Positions 22,405 to 34,078 are shown, counted from the stretch's first letter. The stretch is DNA of 64,000 nt from Sabellastarte sp. h YS-2021 (GCA_964017235.1 OZ024927.1:26617160-26681159), one strand, 5' to 3'. Translations and numbers: made by a program. Notes: a model not told the origin generated them from the sequence alone.

Positions 22405-23639
22405 AAGTGACGCTTTGAGTCCTGTAGTAAAGGGTATACTGGGCCGAGATGCAATCGTCGATAAAATTGGATATAGATTGTGATAAAAATTAATTGATAA
22501 TACAGTTTTATCCCATATAAATAGATATTGATGCAATAAATGGAAAAACAGTGATGTTGTACTGAGGCTTTATGGTTTACCAAAATCTAACCATAATATT
22601 GTCAGCAGAGAATAATTTCTGATCTATACTAGAAAAACTAGCATCTTAAAATGTTAGCTCTTGCATTATTTACAGTAGCAGTAGTCAGAGACAGTGGCTC
22701 CAAATATCCCGTTTACTGTAAAATGGCATATTTACTGTAAAATGGCATTACCCTCCCTTCAGAATGAAACTGACAACCATAATGATATAAAATGCCAATG
22801 TAGACTCTAAGTCTGATATGCCTTTTTTCTACTGAGGGAATTAACTGTCACACAAAGAGTACTGTCAAGGCAAAACAGACTTCTCTATCCATCAAAAGAG
22901 GGACAAAATTCTTCGAAAACTTCACTGCATTGATTATATAGCTAGAAAGCCATTGAAAGCAATAAATAAAGTCAGAATAACAAAAGAGTCATTTCAGATT
23001 GAAAGAACAAACAACACTCTGTTGAGTGGTTTACGGGCTTCTCTCATTTCTATATTACATTTGAAATTCTTTTGGAGTAAGCACCCTCGTGAGTTTTCAC
23101 AATAACCTGGCCTGAATGCAAGCCTCAATAAACCATAATATGCTGTCATCAGTAACAGGAGCCAACTGTTGTGGTTTCCTCTCCAATTTCCTGTTTAGAA
23201 TAATGTGGACGACAAATCTGTGCCTTATTTGTGGCCAAGGGAATTTATCACCCATACAATAATAATAAAGCTCACTTTTGACGGTACAATTGAGGAGGAA
23301 TTGTAAATAGGGCAAACACAGCTCATGTGTTTGCACTTGTTGCACTGGATGTGAAATGCAAGAAAACGTGGCCTTTGGCCTTACATCAAAGCAATGAAAA
23401 ATGTTTAACACCATGTTTACCCTGTTAAGGGATCAATTTGTATAATTTATTGAAAAAATAAATAAATAAAAAACAATAAAACCAAAAAAAAAATAAATTG
23501 TTTGTTATTTAAGTGATAATCCAATGATTATGGTTTAAAATCTCAAAATCATCCTTCACATTCTCAATCCTGCTTTAAAATCTGATTTGACTGTATAGCC
23601 CCAAATTGATTTAAGCAACCTCTAAGGCTCTGACTGTCC
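22405..23639. other. Intergenic, nothing recognised
   Basis: AT-rich. A minus-strand frame of 105 codons at 23097-23414 has a fairly balanced composition but no motif I recognise and no clear splice sites, so I do not call it. Confidence 0.5.
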
Positions 23640-23925
23640 AATAGGGTACAATCAATTTTAGTCAAAACAAAGTGTTGTAATAACAATAGTAATATTAATA
23701 ATAATAGAAGCATTTGTATAGTGCAAAATTGATGAACATCCTCTAATGCGCTGAAATCCAAAAAGGGACAGTGGCTAAACCTAAAAAATTGTAACCTAAT
23801 AAATGCCCGCCAGGGGAGGGTCACTAAGCTGGTGGGTACGCTAGTCTAAACAGGTAAGTCCTAAGTTGTCTTATAAAGTTTGAACTGGTCTGTACCGGTC
23901 TGACACTAAATGGGAGCTTGTACCA
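23640..23925 (-). mobile_element. LINE-d: CR1/L2-like 3' end fragment
   Basis: On the minus strand the segment reads WYKLPFSVRPVQTSSNF then RQLRTYLFRLAYPPA, the C-terminal end of a CR1/L2-type RT, followed by a 3' UTR with GCGCATTAGAGGATG and an AT-rich simple tail (about 23680-23710). It is 5'-truncated and abuts the DIRS fragment D2 at about 23925. Confidence 0.65.
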
Positions 23926-23928
23926 TAC

Positions 23929-24360
23929 TACTGACGCACCTGGAGGACCTTGGGAGAATCTAGTGCATCACCTTCCCCTACCTCATCACTATGGAAACCT
24001 GGTCATAGACCAACTGGAAATTATAAATATTCTGGTGGCAATACACATTTTTGTGTCATTTTGACATAGGAAGTCAATTCTAATCAGGTGTGATAATGCT
24101 GCAGGTGTGTGTGTCTTGACCACTAGAAAAATCTAGAGATGCTTTTTTGGCAGCTGCTGCCAGGAACATCTGGATGGAACTAGCCAGGGAAGATATCCAA
24201 GCTGTGTATAAGCATATACCAGGAAACGTTTAACCAGGTGGTGGATCTGTTGTCCAGGTGGAAAAATACCCCATTCCAAGTTATCAAGTTACAAACTTTA
24301 ATACACAATCCTGTGTGGTTAACTGCCCACATGAGATCGCTGGATTTAAATAATGACATT
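23929..24360 (+). pseudogene. D2: fragment of a DIRS RNase H domain
   Basis: Reading across two frames gives the RNase H order seen in the intact copies: TTDAPGGPWENLVHHLPLPHH (first Asp block), a QLEIINILVAI block matching HLEMINI, RCDNAAGVCVL matching CDNxAV, SRDAFLAAAARNIWME, then YKHIPGN and a SRW end. RT and recombinase parts are absent, stops interrupt the frame, and a ssDNA-like G run follows at 24464. This is a short dead relic of a DIRS family related to D4-D6. It is not in the flanking LINE fragments' orientation. Confidence 0.7.
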
Positions 24361-24463
24361 TAGTTTTTTAACTTTCATTTTCAGTGGCAAAACCATGTCT
24401 GCATATGGACTGAAGAAACTGATCCGTGCGTCAGACTACTATACTTGATCATGGTTGACAAAT

Positions 24464-24484
24464 GGGGGGGGGGGGGGGGGGGGG
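24464..24484. repeat. Poly-G run of about 21
   Basis: Uninterrupted guanines, then GAGAGG. It may be a real G-quadruplex-prone tract or partly an assembly artefact; its length is unreliable. Confidence 0.85.
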
Positions 24485-24599
24485 AGAGGTTCATGGCTTT
24501 AAAAGTAAAAAAAAAACTAGGAGGTTGTGTTTGAAAAGGTGACACCTAGATTTTTTACTTCCTGTGCTATGATTTGAATGAATGTAACAGGAAGTTTTG

Positions 24600-24990
24600 G
24601 TATCAGTAACTCCCTGGGGTATGTTTATCACCAACGAAAATGAATTCAGTCTTTTCAGGATTAAGTTTCAATTTCACACTGTTCATCCACGCCTGAACAA
24701 AAAGATAGTGTGTAACTTTAAAACTTGAAATGACTTGACTAAATAGTATAAATAGTAAAAAGAAGGGGACCAAGAACTGAACCTGGGGGGATGCCAAAAG
24801 GGAGATGGAAAGCCTCAGAAAACTTGTCCCCTAGTTTAATGTTCTGTTTGTGATTGGTAAGGTAAGAATCTATCCATGCTAACACAGTACCATCAACATC
24901 AAACCAGTCCTTTAGGTAATCATGTAAGATGGAGTGGTCAAACGTGTTGAAAACTGCAGACAGATCTAAGGATGCTAGAGCAACCACCTT
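24600..24990 (-). mobile_element. LINE-e: CR1/L2-like RT core fragment (catalytic block deleted)
   Basis: The minus strand encodes LDLSAVFNTFDHSIL, then WIDSYLTNHKQ, then LPFGIPPGSVLGPLLFTIY, which are RT motifs A to B of CR1/L2-type elements. Further on it reads MNSVKLKLNPEKTEFIFVG. The YADD catalytic block that should lie between them is missing, so a deletion has removed the active site. Frames shift near 24740-24800. Dead copy. Confidence 0.85.
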
Positions 24991-25446
24991 TCCTAAATAT
25001 TGTTACCACACAAGGTTATATGCTTTAATATATATAAGGCTGTCATTTGCCTTATATACCCAACTGTCACATTATTGTAGAATTATTGCAAAGTAAACTC
25101 GAGTAAACAAAGAAGTATGTAAGCTATTTTGTATGCTCTTCCTTTGGTCTATATTGCTGATAGGGGCGTGAGTACAGAGACTATATCCTTGGACCCTGTA
25201 ATTAACTCATAATTGTCCCTATGTTCCCAGAAGAATAAAAAACTGTCAGGTCTTGTTAGGGAAATAACCTCTTGCAAAATTATTGCTTTTTCAGGGAAAA
25301 GAGAATCCCTGAAAAATGGCTGATTGCCAAATGAATTACGTTTTGTTCACTAGTCTTACATTGAAAAGTTTCACAGTGTAAATGTAAATGAATGTAAATA
25401 AAAGGAATATATAAGATCATATTGAAGTTATTCAATTAGTTATTTA

Positions 25447-25489
<43 letters not shown>

Positions 25490-27227
25490 CCTCAAGGATT
25501 TTCAAGAGATCACTGTGAAGTGTAGGTCATCGATTCATAATTTAAATGTCACTCAATTGCACATGACTTGATTTATTTGAGTTTTATGTTCACCCCTGAC
25601 CACGCTATAGGCGGTACTGGCTATTTTTGGCATTTTGTAACATTTTCTGCTTTCTTCGGCTGTCAGGCAAAGTTTTCCAAAATTCCTGCCTACCACAGGT
25701 GATTTGAAGTTTGTCCCCAATAGTCACCCTTAGGTGCAGGGTGTCCTATCATTTCTGTATATGTTCTGCTACCGTTCCTTCCAATTCTGTGATATTTTGC
25801 CCCTTTCTCTGTCTCCAGTTTAGTCGTATGTTTGCCGCAACATTACTGTATCTTTTCTGTATTTTTAGTGCGTCCTTTCTTGCATTCTTGCATCAAGCCT
25901 GGTCTTCCCAAATACCATTTCTCTCTTCAGTACAAAAACTGTAACTAGAGTATTCTATACCCATTTCCCAGCCGAGATAATTTGGCTATGATAATTTGAC
26001 ATAAAATGGTGACGACACGAATTCTTCATTACCTCATCCAAGGAAGTTATGTTTCAGGGTGTGTTTGTCTGTTTGTTGTTGTTTGTCTTCTTGTCTGTCT
26101 GTGATTATTACAGAACTTATTAACAATTATGATCTTTAAAAACTTCTTACATCAGAGGGGTTTGGCCAATTAATATTTTCGCAAAAATCCGGATGATTTA
26201 TCTGGACACATGGTTGCAATAACTCCAAATGGATCTCTTCTCCAAATGAATAGATCTTTTTTAAATATTTATGTGTGAACACCTTGATCAATGGAAGAAT
26301 TCTTGAAAAAAAAATTTGAAAAAAAAATTGGATCATATTCTGCATATTCGTCTACCTTGGAAGAGGTCTACACTCTATGAGTGCTTTCTAGTTTACTTTT
26401 AGGAATACCCAGTGGATTTCTTTAATAAGAATATACATGCATACAAAATGTAAATGTGCTTTGGTAAAATATAATTTCAATTGATCTGAACTCGTATGCA
26501 GGGATGATAGAATTTCTATTTCAAATCAGCTTCCTATATTAACACATGACCATCCAGGCACAGCTTACAAATCATAATATTTCCATTGTAATTCTGACTG
26601 GCTAGAGTTGATTCCACTGTTGATTCCCATGCCAAACTAAGACGGGTGCCATTACCAAGCTTAGCAGTTGCCCTATAACAAAACTTCATCGGATTTTTAC
26701 AATTCCATTTTATTTATTTTCTGTTGCTGCAGAAAAAAAGAGTGTTATAGATTATATATTCAAAGAAGATGTAACTTCACCTCTTATTGCTTGAGCTGTA
26801 TTTGCATGTTTCTACAGTAGTTTTCACAAAACTAAGATCCAGGGTCTTACCACACAATCCTAGGGTTTGATAGATCAATAGGACACACCATTTCTACCCA
26901 CACCAGTGATCCTGCATGATAAGAAAGTTTCTTTTTATTGTATTATCCGCTTTATTTGGCCCAGATGTCCCCTAGCTTGGTTTTGTACTTGGTGCTAAAA
27001 AGTGTTCTTAAATCTAATATGCCTGCCTAAATGATGTTATCAAATGATAACTCACTGAGACATTTTCCCCTTTTCCCCCTGATTTTTTGACCCACAAAGG
27101 ATGGAAGATCAAGTCTTTACCATATATCTTTACTGTTTGTCTAGAAATTAGATCTAACTTGAGGAGTTTGAGATACTTTAAATAACATTTGAAAAATTCA
27201 TTGGATTTAAGCTGAATACATACTATT
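24991..27227. other. Intergenic, with long poly-A and a dispersed-repeat piece
   Basis: A run of 49 adenines lies at 25448-25496; as no retroposon body precedes it clearly, its source is unknown. At about 26035-26170 a TGTTTGTCTGTTTG... segment resembles the one inside the inverted-repeat element near 8460 and 9380. The open frame at 25711-25944 has a hydrophobic stretch but no support as an exon. Confidence 0.5.
25448..25496. repeat. Poly-A tract (about 49 nt)
   Basis: Uninterrupted adenines. It could be the tail of an old retroposon on the plus strand, but I cannot identify a body upstream. Exact length is uncertain because homopolymers are error-prone. Confidence 0.85.
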
Positions 27228-27320
27228 GTAATCTAATCTAATCGTATGTGGACCTTTATAGTGCTTAATCTCCTTCAGATGACGGACTCTAAGGAGCAGC
27301 CGAACATTAACAAGGTGCAA
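27228..27320 (-). mobile_element. LINE-f: short LINE 3' terminus
   Basis: ATCTAATCTAATCG followed by TGGACCTTTATAGTGCTTAATCTCC is the reverse of the LINE 3' tail seen at 40804-40850, and the next bases (GACTCTAAGGAGCAGCCGAACAT) match that copy too. Only the last 90 bp or so of the LINE remains. Confidence 0.65.
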
Positions 27321-28520
27321 AAATAGTTTGGATCCGAGTGGCCATATTCTCGAAAACTCTTTGTCAAATCTCAAGCTTAAGTTGCCAATATTTTATACAG
27401 AAGTTAAGCCTGAGACTAAGCCTAATGGAATATCGTCTCTTTTGTCCAACTTTAAAGATTGTCCATGATGCATTATCTATGTTTGCTTCAGGACTATGTA
27501 GGTTTAAACTCATGTTTATACATACATTTCATTTGGTTAGTAATTACAAAACCCCCTGAATATTATTAAAGTCTTATTATCCCCTCCCTTATTGTTATTT
27601 GTCCACATGTAAAATTTAAAATAAAACTTATGCATTGGATCTGGATCATATTTTTACACAAGGTGTGATCAGGCCTTCCCAATGATGATTCAGATCTGAA
27701 TTGAGACTCCAGAATCTTTTTATGGATTAATTGACAATAATCGCTCCATAACTGAAAAAAATTAATATGCAAAAGGTACCCTATTTCCATACCAAGGTTC
27801 GGTCTACATCTGGCTCGGTCATCTTCAAACATAAATTATTAAAAAATCTCTGTGAAAAATGAGTTGCCTGTGATAATATATATTTATCAACGGTGTAGTT
27901 ATTTAAAGTAATTATTGGATATAATTATGTTTACTATGACTTTCCCATAAATAATTTGTAAGCCTGGATAATTACTTTCTACTCTTCTACAATTACATAC
28001 ACAAGTGTGCAGTGTTACCTCTGGGAAATTGCAAATCTCATCATATTAGTTCCCTGTTACTTTTCAACCATTTGTATGAAATGTCATACCAAACTATATT
28101 GTAAAGAAACACAAAGACAAGAAAAAGTTAAAATGAAAGGTTAAAAACAATTCAGAGTTGAAATGAAATATTCATTCACAAATATTTTTTCCCATCAAAG
28201 TATCACATATTTATGGTCGGATCTTAGTTATTTTTTAAAGGGTCTATGAAAATTTAAATAATTGAAACAAAAAATGATAAAAGAAGTGAAGCTTTGACTC
28301 ATGCTATTAAATTACAGTCATAATTTACTGCCCTTCAACAGAAAATCTAATTTAACTGCAGAAATTTGAGCTTCAGTGAATTGTGAAAAAAAAAGATCTT
28401 TTCTTCAATTTAATATATTTAGTATTATAGTTTACTGGAATCAACACAGCTTTATTTAGACTTCCAAGAAGATTGGGTCTGGTGCATGGCTTGATTTCAC
28501 ATGAGTGTAATAAATATAAC

Positions 28521-28521
<1 letters not shown>
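27321..28521. other. Intergenic or intron of the knottin gene
   Basis: No exon is supported. Because the first exon found at 28606 starts in the middle of a coding sequence, upstream exon(s) with start codon and signal peptide should lie somewhere before it, possibly in this interval or much further upstream. Confidence 0.4.

Positions 28522-28584
<63 letters not shown>
28522..28584. repeat. (CAAT)n microsatellite
   Basis: About 15 perfect CAAT/AATC repeats, ending 20 bp before the splice acceptor of the exon at 28606. The overlapping frames that read INQSINQS are translations of this repeat and are not genes. Confidence 0.95.
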
Positions 28585-28605
28585 GTTGTTGCCTTATATT
28601 TACAG

Positions 28606-28675
28606 ATGATGACTTTGATGATACAGAAGGACTGGATGAAGGCTATGGACAGGACTTGGGTTACCATATGGTCAA
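28606..28675 (+). CDS. Knottin-peptide precursor, exon n (acidic propeptide)
   Basis: A 70-bp exon between a strong acceptor (TTATATTTACAG ending at 28605) and a strong donor (GTAAGT starting 28676). It starts with two bases of a split codon and ends with two bases of another. The 22 complete codons are very acidic (eleven Asp/Glu) with Gly and Tyr, the usual make-up of a spacer propeptide in a secreted peptide precursor. The split codon at the donor completes to Lys when joined to the exon at 31522, and the next codon is Arg, so a dibasic processing site is created at the junction. The upstream part with start and signal peptide was not found. Confidence 0.65.
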
Positions 28676-31521
28676 GTAAGTAATGGGTCAAATGGGATGA
28701 TTCTAACCAACTCTAATAGAACTTGGTTGAGTTAGTGTAGAAAATCTGTTCTCTTAACTATCGAGTCATAAGTTCCCATATTTGGCAGAAGTGGGAAATT
28801 AGGTTGGTTGTCTACTGGTGTATAGTACTGAATCTGAATATACAGCCAGTATACACTGTTCTCCTCCACCCCGTACCTTGTAAATGTCATTTCTCTATTG
28901 AATTTTATCCCAGTGCCTTTGTGTCAATCATAGAAATAATATATACCTATCTCAAGGAAAACCTGTCCCCATGTGTTATATGAATGCATTATTACTCTCC
29001 AACTCGCTTGGCTGTGAGAGGGGAATATTGAGGCTCCGTACTATGTATATTGGATAATGTTGATTGTCATGCCCCTGCTGGGCTACAAGGCCAGTGTCTT
29101 TGGAACACAGAAATAAACAAGAATGTGACTTTAACCAGCTGAACTAAAGGGGAACCCCTGAAAGTCCAGGTTTTCACAGAGCCAATATATTGTAGCGTGC
29201 CGAGAGTCTGGTAGTGTTATAAGGCCAAATGCAGTGGTTGATGATTGTTAACACATTTATACGAAAATACTAAAGATGCAACTGAAGTGAACTTCAACAA
29301 TTCAACAATCAACTAAGCAACATAAGCCAACTGGAAAGCTAAGGGATATGCAACATGTACAAGCCCAAGCAACAAGGTTATACAAAACAAACCACCACTA
29401 AATATTTACATGATAATATACAAAGTCGGCTCCTACTGAAGAGAGAAAAAGGGTATTTCAAACACAACCTAAATAGAGGAAGAACAGAGAACTATTTTCT
29501 AAGGTTACTATTTCTAAATATTGACCATAATTACTATTCCTAAATGTGATAGGTAAACTGTTAATTTAGTAACCTAAGAATTGTGACAGTAAGTGTGGCT
29601 CAACATTACACTGGCTGTATGCTTGAAAGCATTATGGCAGCTGTATGAAGACTCCTACCTCCTGTCCTTATTCATGGCTAAAGCTGGCTGTATAGAGATG
29701 TCCAGAGATGGGAGTATAAAGATGTGTGCTGGATGATCTCTCTTCGGCTTAGAAGCAATAAATGGTGCTGGACATCCCCTTATATACCCTAGTGTGCACG
29801 TGCATGAGATCTCGCGGACGAGATCTCGCAGACGAGATCTCGCGAAAAAGATAAACAATGACGGATTATCGCCCAAATGATCGTCGATCATTACAATATA
29901 TATGTACATAGGGATATTATAACTCTCCAAACAATCTCTGATGCTAAGATGGTAGCATGTATCGGATACCACATGGTTTAGTAAAATCCACGCATTGCTG
30001 TGGTCAGATATATTTTACTAAAACCTGACCAGGAAATAATATACAATTTAATTATGGAAAGACTTGCCTATGCAAATATGTATACCACATGACGGTCGTG
30101 AATGAACAGTATGATGTAGGTATGAGTCATCAAAATTGTTTTTGTAATATATTCACACAGAATGGAGATTGTTGGTGCAGATTTATGTAAGGGCCCAATT
30201 TAAAACTATTTTAAAACTTCAAAATCATTGAGAAAATGTGTGAAGATATAGCTGTGAAAAGCATCTTTAGTCAATTGCAATAGTGAATATTAAAAAAACT
30301 TTATTTTTTTTTTAATTTGACATTTCTCCCATATCTCTGTACATTTTAATGCTATAGAATGTGAGGGGAAGCTCTGCAAAATCAATTTCTAATGATGTAT
30401 ATGACACATTTGCAGATTACATATTTAATGAGAAAAATATGAAAAGATCATCACTTGTTTACTGATTTATAATGCTTATTATTATCCTAGGTAAGAATCG
30501 TCAGGAATACATAAAAAGTTACCTTCGGCAGTGCTCACGAGTAATACCTTCATTCCTAAAATACACTCCTAAAAATACGAAACCATATATTCACGAATAT
30601 TCCTAACTCTAAGGTGACCCAAGAACCCTAAAAAAATTAGTACCGGTTTAGTATGTCCTGGTACATAGTTAAAATGCATTGTATGGTGCATAATAAAATA
30701 GTGAAACAAATAACAGCAACATTTAGATCAAAATTAACCTAAGCTCAATACAATGAGAGAGTTAACCTGATAAAGTGATATAAGAACTACTGTGACTACT
30801 TGTTATTCAATGTTGCTATTAAATGGCTCGAACCATCAATAATATCAATAATCACCTCTAGCAGTATCAAATATGAAATTAGAGCATGTCTATGTGGGTG
30901 TATGTTTATATCATTTGGTTCTTCTTGGGGTATACAACCCAGTCTTAATGAGATAAGACAGACATTCCCCTGAGGTCATATTTAATACAATTCACATATT
31001 GAGTTATTTCCTCAGTATTGTGTTTTTACGATTTGGATGGAATTATATGCTAAGCAATAAGAATAACCAGTTCAAATCCTTTGGTTCTCTTAAAATAATA
31101 TAAATGTTTGTAACAAAGAAAGCAAATATAATATCCTTTAACTATAGATGATTTACAGTTTTATTTTAATGTGTGTTCAAGTATACGTTTTAAGTTTGGT
31201 GGCCTCCATGTTATAGACATAAGTTCAATGACATTATAGTGGTAATTATAAATATATAAAAATATTACATCAATAATATACATATAGAATGTATGCAGAC
31301 AAATTTAATAGCCAAATAAATTTAGACAAACAAACACAGCAAATAATGCACATAATTTATTTAGAACCTCGCTTAGAGATAGTCATTTATGAAATGAATG
31401 TTTCAATATTTTGAGAATTTATTATGGTCCGACATATTTTATTAAAACTCACTCAGAGTTCTGAACATTCATCTACAACATAAATACACATTTTTGAAGT
31501 TACTGCTACCTTCTTTTCCAG
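28676..31521 (+). other. Intron of the knottin gene, with internal repeats
   Basis: About 2.85 kb between matching phase-2 splice sites (GTAAGT donor, pyrimidine-rich acceptor ending CTTCTTTTCCAG). It contains the GAGATCTCGC palindrome array at 29806-29843 and a segment at about 29125-29180 shared with 33225-33300. No other exon was seen, although a small one cannot be excluded. Confidence 0.55.
29779..29843 (-). promoter_or_regulatory. Promoter-like cluster: three palindromes plus TATA box
   Basis: Three copies of the palindrome-containing decamer GAGATCTCGC start at 29806, 29820 and 29834, exactly 14 bp apart. Next to them is GTGCACGTGCA (about 29794), and on the minus strand a TATATAAG (29786-29779). 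The CpG content stands out against the AT-rich surroundings. On the minus strand the order is palindromes, then E-box-like CACGTG, then TATA, as in a compact promoter. No clear gene follows, so it may belong to a mobile element. Confidence 0.35.
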
Positions 31522-31678
31522 GAGAGAAAGACGCCCATGGTGTGCCAAGTGGGGGAAGATGTGTGCTCCAAAGGCCAAGTTAAGGTTTGCCCAGTGCTGC
31601 TCAGGACTCAGATGTATTTGTGGCAAGTTCTGGACTCAGAGCAAATGCCAGTGCAAAAGTGCCAACATCTTGGGGTGA
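31522..31678 (+). CDS. Knottin-peptide precursor, last coding exon (8-Cys, agatoxin-like peptide)
   Basis: Encodes the mature part of a secreted inhibitor-cystine-knot peptide. The acceptor ends at 31521 and the frame closes with TGA at 31676-31678. Counting the first complete codon (31523) as 1, cysteines are at 7, 14, 25, 26, 31, 33, 42 and 44: C-x6-C-x10-CC-x4-C-x-C-x8-C-x-C. This is the spacing type of spider omega-agatoxin IV and of the agatoxin-like neuropeptides of arthropods; agouti-type peptides are related in fold. Residues 1-4 are basic, forming with the preceding exon a prohormone-convertase site, and the last residue before the stop is Gly, which suits C-terminal amidation. In a non-venom context a neuroendocrine peptide is more likely than a venom component. 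No stops or frameshifts. Confidence 0.72.
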
Positions 31679-32209
31679 TATGCAGCACACTCACAGCATC
31701 GAGTTTAGCTGAGGTTCTGGCCTAATCTCCTATTGTTTACTAAACAACACTAAAGTAAACAAAAGCAGCTATGGCAGAGAACCAGTGAGGCAAGAAGAGA
31801 AAATGTGAGAGCCAGTGTCCCCTTGTCCTTGTGTAGTCTAATGTAGTGCAAGTCAGCTGTTTACAAAAGTTATGTGTTTCAAACATAGGGGTACTGAAAA
31901 AAATCAATATATGTACATATAATATATGTACTAATATGGACCTCCCTCTAGACAATTCTCATTCGTACCAACATGCAAGGTTTGTGTCACGTGATCAGCT
32001 ACCAATAAAAATGCCAGATGCCAAAAAGGAAAGCGAAAGATAATCATTTCAGTTAACCAATTTCCTATTCTGTTTTGGACTGATTTATTTATCCAAACAA
32101 ATCTAGTTTGAGTTTTTTGTGTGATGCGGGATAAATGTAACAACTTCCACAAGATGTTTGTACTGTTTAGCCCTTTGATTATGTTTACATTAACATGATA
32201 TATTGTATG

Positions 32210-32215
32210 AATAAA
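32210..32215 (+). terminator. Likely polyadenylation signal of the knottin gene
   Basis: AATAAA about 530 bp after the stop codon, followed by a GT-rich stretch (GATGTCGTGCTACCTGTACTG). An earlier AATAAA at about 32007 is an alternative. Confidence 0.45.
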
Positions 32216-32367
32216 GATGTCGTGCTACCTGTACTGAATGTGGTTTTACTATTATTTGAACAAATCAAACTGAAAGAATAGATGTCATTACTTTAAATGA
32301 TTTTATCTCCAGTTTAACAGCTGAGGTGCACAACTACTGCAATCGAAAATTTGCCAGGGGTGATTAG

Positions 32368-32960
32368 GACTGGGTTCCATATTCACTAAACCTCCTTTTT
32401 TTCAAAGAAATCCTGAAAAGATTCTTCACTATTTTGTTCCTTCTTCATTTGGACATTTAATAAACCTCTTTTAACAAAGGATATTTTTTTTACTTTATTT
32501 TTCTTAAATTTTAAGGAGTGTTTATGTATATAGAAAATATTTAAGTTTATGGAAATCCCTAACTTTGATAATCATTTCATAATTATTTTTTGAAATGAAT
32601 CCCTATATTTTTTACCTTTAAATATCTAGGTTATTGTGTACCTATCTCAAACAAAAAAGAAGAGTTTGTGTGAATTTGATTTTTCATAAAAGTCGACCAT
32701 TTTAATTAAAGATCAAATATCACATTTCATATGACAACAAAAAATATGTGACTTTTTTTTTTTGTAAATTTAGTTTGAGGTTTTCCTCACATAAAGGATA
32801 ATTTAATCAAAAATCTTTTTTGAAGGTTTCCTGACCTAAGAAAACTTTAAAGTAGTCTAAGTGAAAACCAAAAATAAGGTCACCTTACTAAATGATATTT
32901 TTTACCTTACATTAATATAAAGGAACCTTTAAAATAAAGACACATTGTGAATCCTGGTCC
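32368..32960. mobile_element. MITE, diverged copy of the 54718-55793 family
   Basis: Left end reads CTGGGTTCCATATTCACTAAACC and the right end, reversed, reads CCAGGATTCACAATG followed by TTTAAAGGTTCCTTT. The interior is full of AAGGAA/TTCCTT and ACCTTA/TAAGGT motifs, as in the better preserved relative at 54718. It is non-coding and much older, since the TIRs have diverged strongly. Confidence 0.6.
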
Positions 32961-33849
32961 TGGCTATTGAGACCCTGAGTCATTTTTTTACATTGAGTAA
33001 CAAAGTTTAACACTGCACTGTTAAAGTAACAAAAATATTACAAACACAGTTAATTTGTCAAAATGAAAGCAGGAAGACTGTGTCCCTTTAACAGCTATTA
33101 CTATTATATATCATCAGTATATCATCAAGGCCTACATTCAAACCTACAACCTGAATCGTGTGCCGTATGGAGAAATTATTGATTGGTTCTGCTGGAATCT
33201 CACGACCTTCTGACTATACACAGGAATAAAGAAAAGTCTAACTGCTTAATCAGCTGAACTCAAGGGGAATCCCTGGAAGTCCAGGTATTGAAAGAACCGA
33301 TATACATTAGGGTATTACAATATTCAGCAAACTTGACAATAAGATCTCCTTGGTCAATCAGATCTCCTTGACCTGAATCCAGATTTTGCTTATATTAAAA
33401 TCAGGAATAAGAAAACTCCAACGAAGAAAGTTTTCAGCCTATAGTACACCCTATTTCTTTATAATAAATGCAGCTGTGGCAGCCCCAGGTGCTACGACAA
33501 AGTTTAAATATTATAGTTTAACAATAAGTATGAACATCCACCCAAAATGATATATCTAATGGCATCGCTGGTTTTCTAAAAGGAAAAAGCTCCTAAATGG
33601 AAATCAAATGGGAGGGATGGATCCATTAACCTCCAAGACCCTGTAAAGATGCATCCAAGTGCATCTGTTCACGCAAAGGGGTGACCTGGTAAATTGTGAC
33701 TCCATTGGAAGATTTTAGAAACACAGTGAACCAGTGAAGATTTTTGTGAAATTCTTGTGTAAGCAAGATAGTGTTGTTATCTGTGTTATCTCTCAAAAGT
33801 TTGCAGCATATGATTGAGGAACATTCTTGATGACCTCACATACTTGGTT
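32961..33849. other. Intergenic, with a short shared repeat
   Basis: At 33225-33300 there is a block (CAGCTGAACT..AAGGGGAA.CCCTG.AAGTCCAGGT) also found at about 29128-29180, so both are copies of an unidentified dispersed repeat. No gene is supported. Confidence 0.5.
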
Positions 33850-34078
33850 ATTTATTTGGGGTTTTATGTCGCTTTCAACACTAGACAGGTCATATCACAT
33901 AGGGGAGTTTGGAGGGCAGAGGAAACCAGTACATACAGTTGGTCAAGGTTCTGTACTGTAAACTGCTGACCAACGGCAAGCAACTACCAGCTTTCCCATT
34001 GATGTTAGGCCAGGAACTGAACCCCTAATCACAGAGGTGGGAGGCGAGAGTGTTACCACTTTGCCACCCAGACCCCCC
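33850..34078 (-). mobile_element. tRNA-derived SINE, minus strand
   Basis: Read on the minus strand it has a tRNA-like head (GGCAAAGTGGTAACACTCTC, CGCCTCCCACC, and a B-box-like GGGGTTCAGTTCC), a body with TGTACTGGTTTCCTCTGCCCT shared with the SINE at 13785, and the tail GTTGAAAGCGACATAAAACC before AAATAAATAA. Tails of this GCGACATAAAACC type are common in mollusc SINEs. It abuts the 3' side of D3. Confidence 0.85.

Noticed and set aside
23097..23414. 105-codon minus-strand frame as a gene
   Set aside because: No recognised domain and no convincing splice sites or start context.
25711..25944. Frame with a signal-peptide-like hydrophobic stretch, possible first exon of the knottin gene
   Set aside because: No suitable phase-1 donor follows and the frame is otherwise unremarkable.
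28473..28683. Open frames reading INQSINQS and a short acidic tail
   Set aside because: The N-terminal part is a translated CAAT microsatellite; only the last 70 bp are called, as an exon.
31522..31678. Venom toxin gene
   Set aside because: The cysteine pattern is toxin-like, but the propeptide, dibasic site and amidation Gly fit the neuropeptide members of the family equally well, and nothing shows venom expression.
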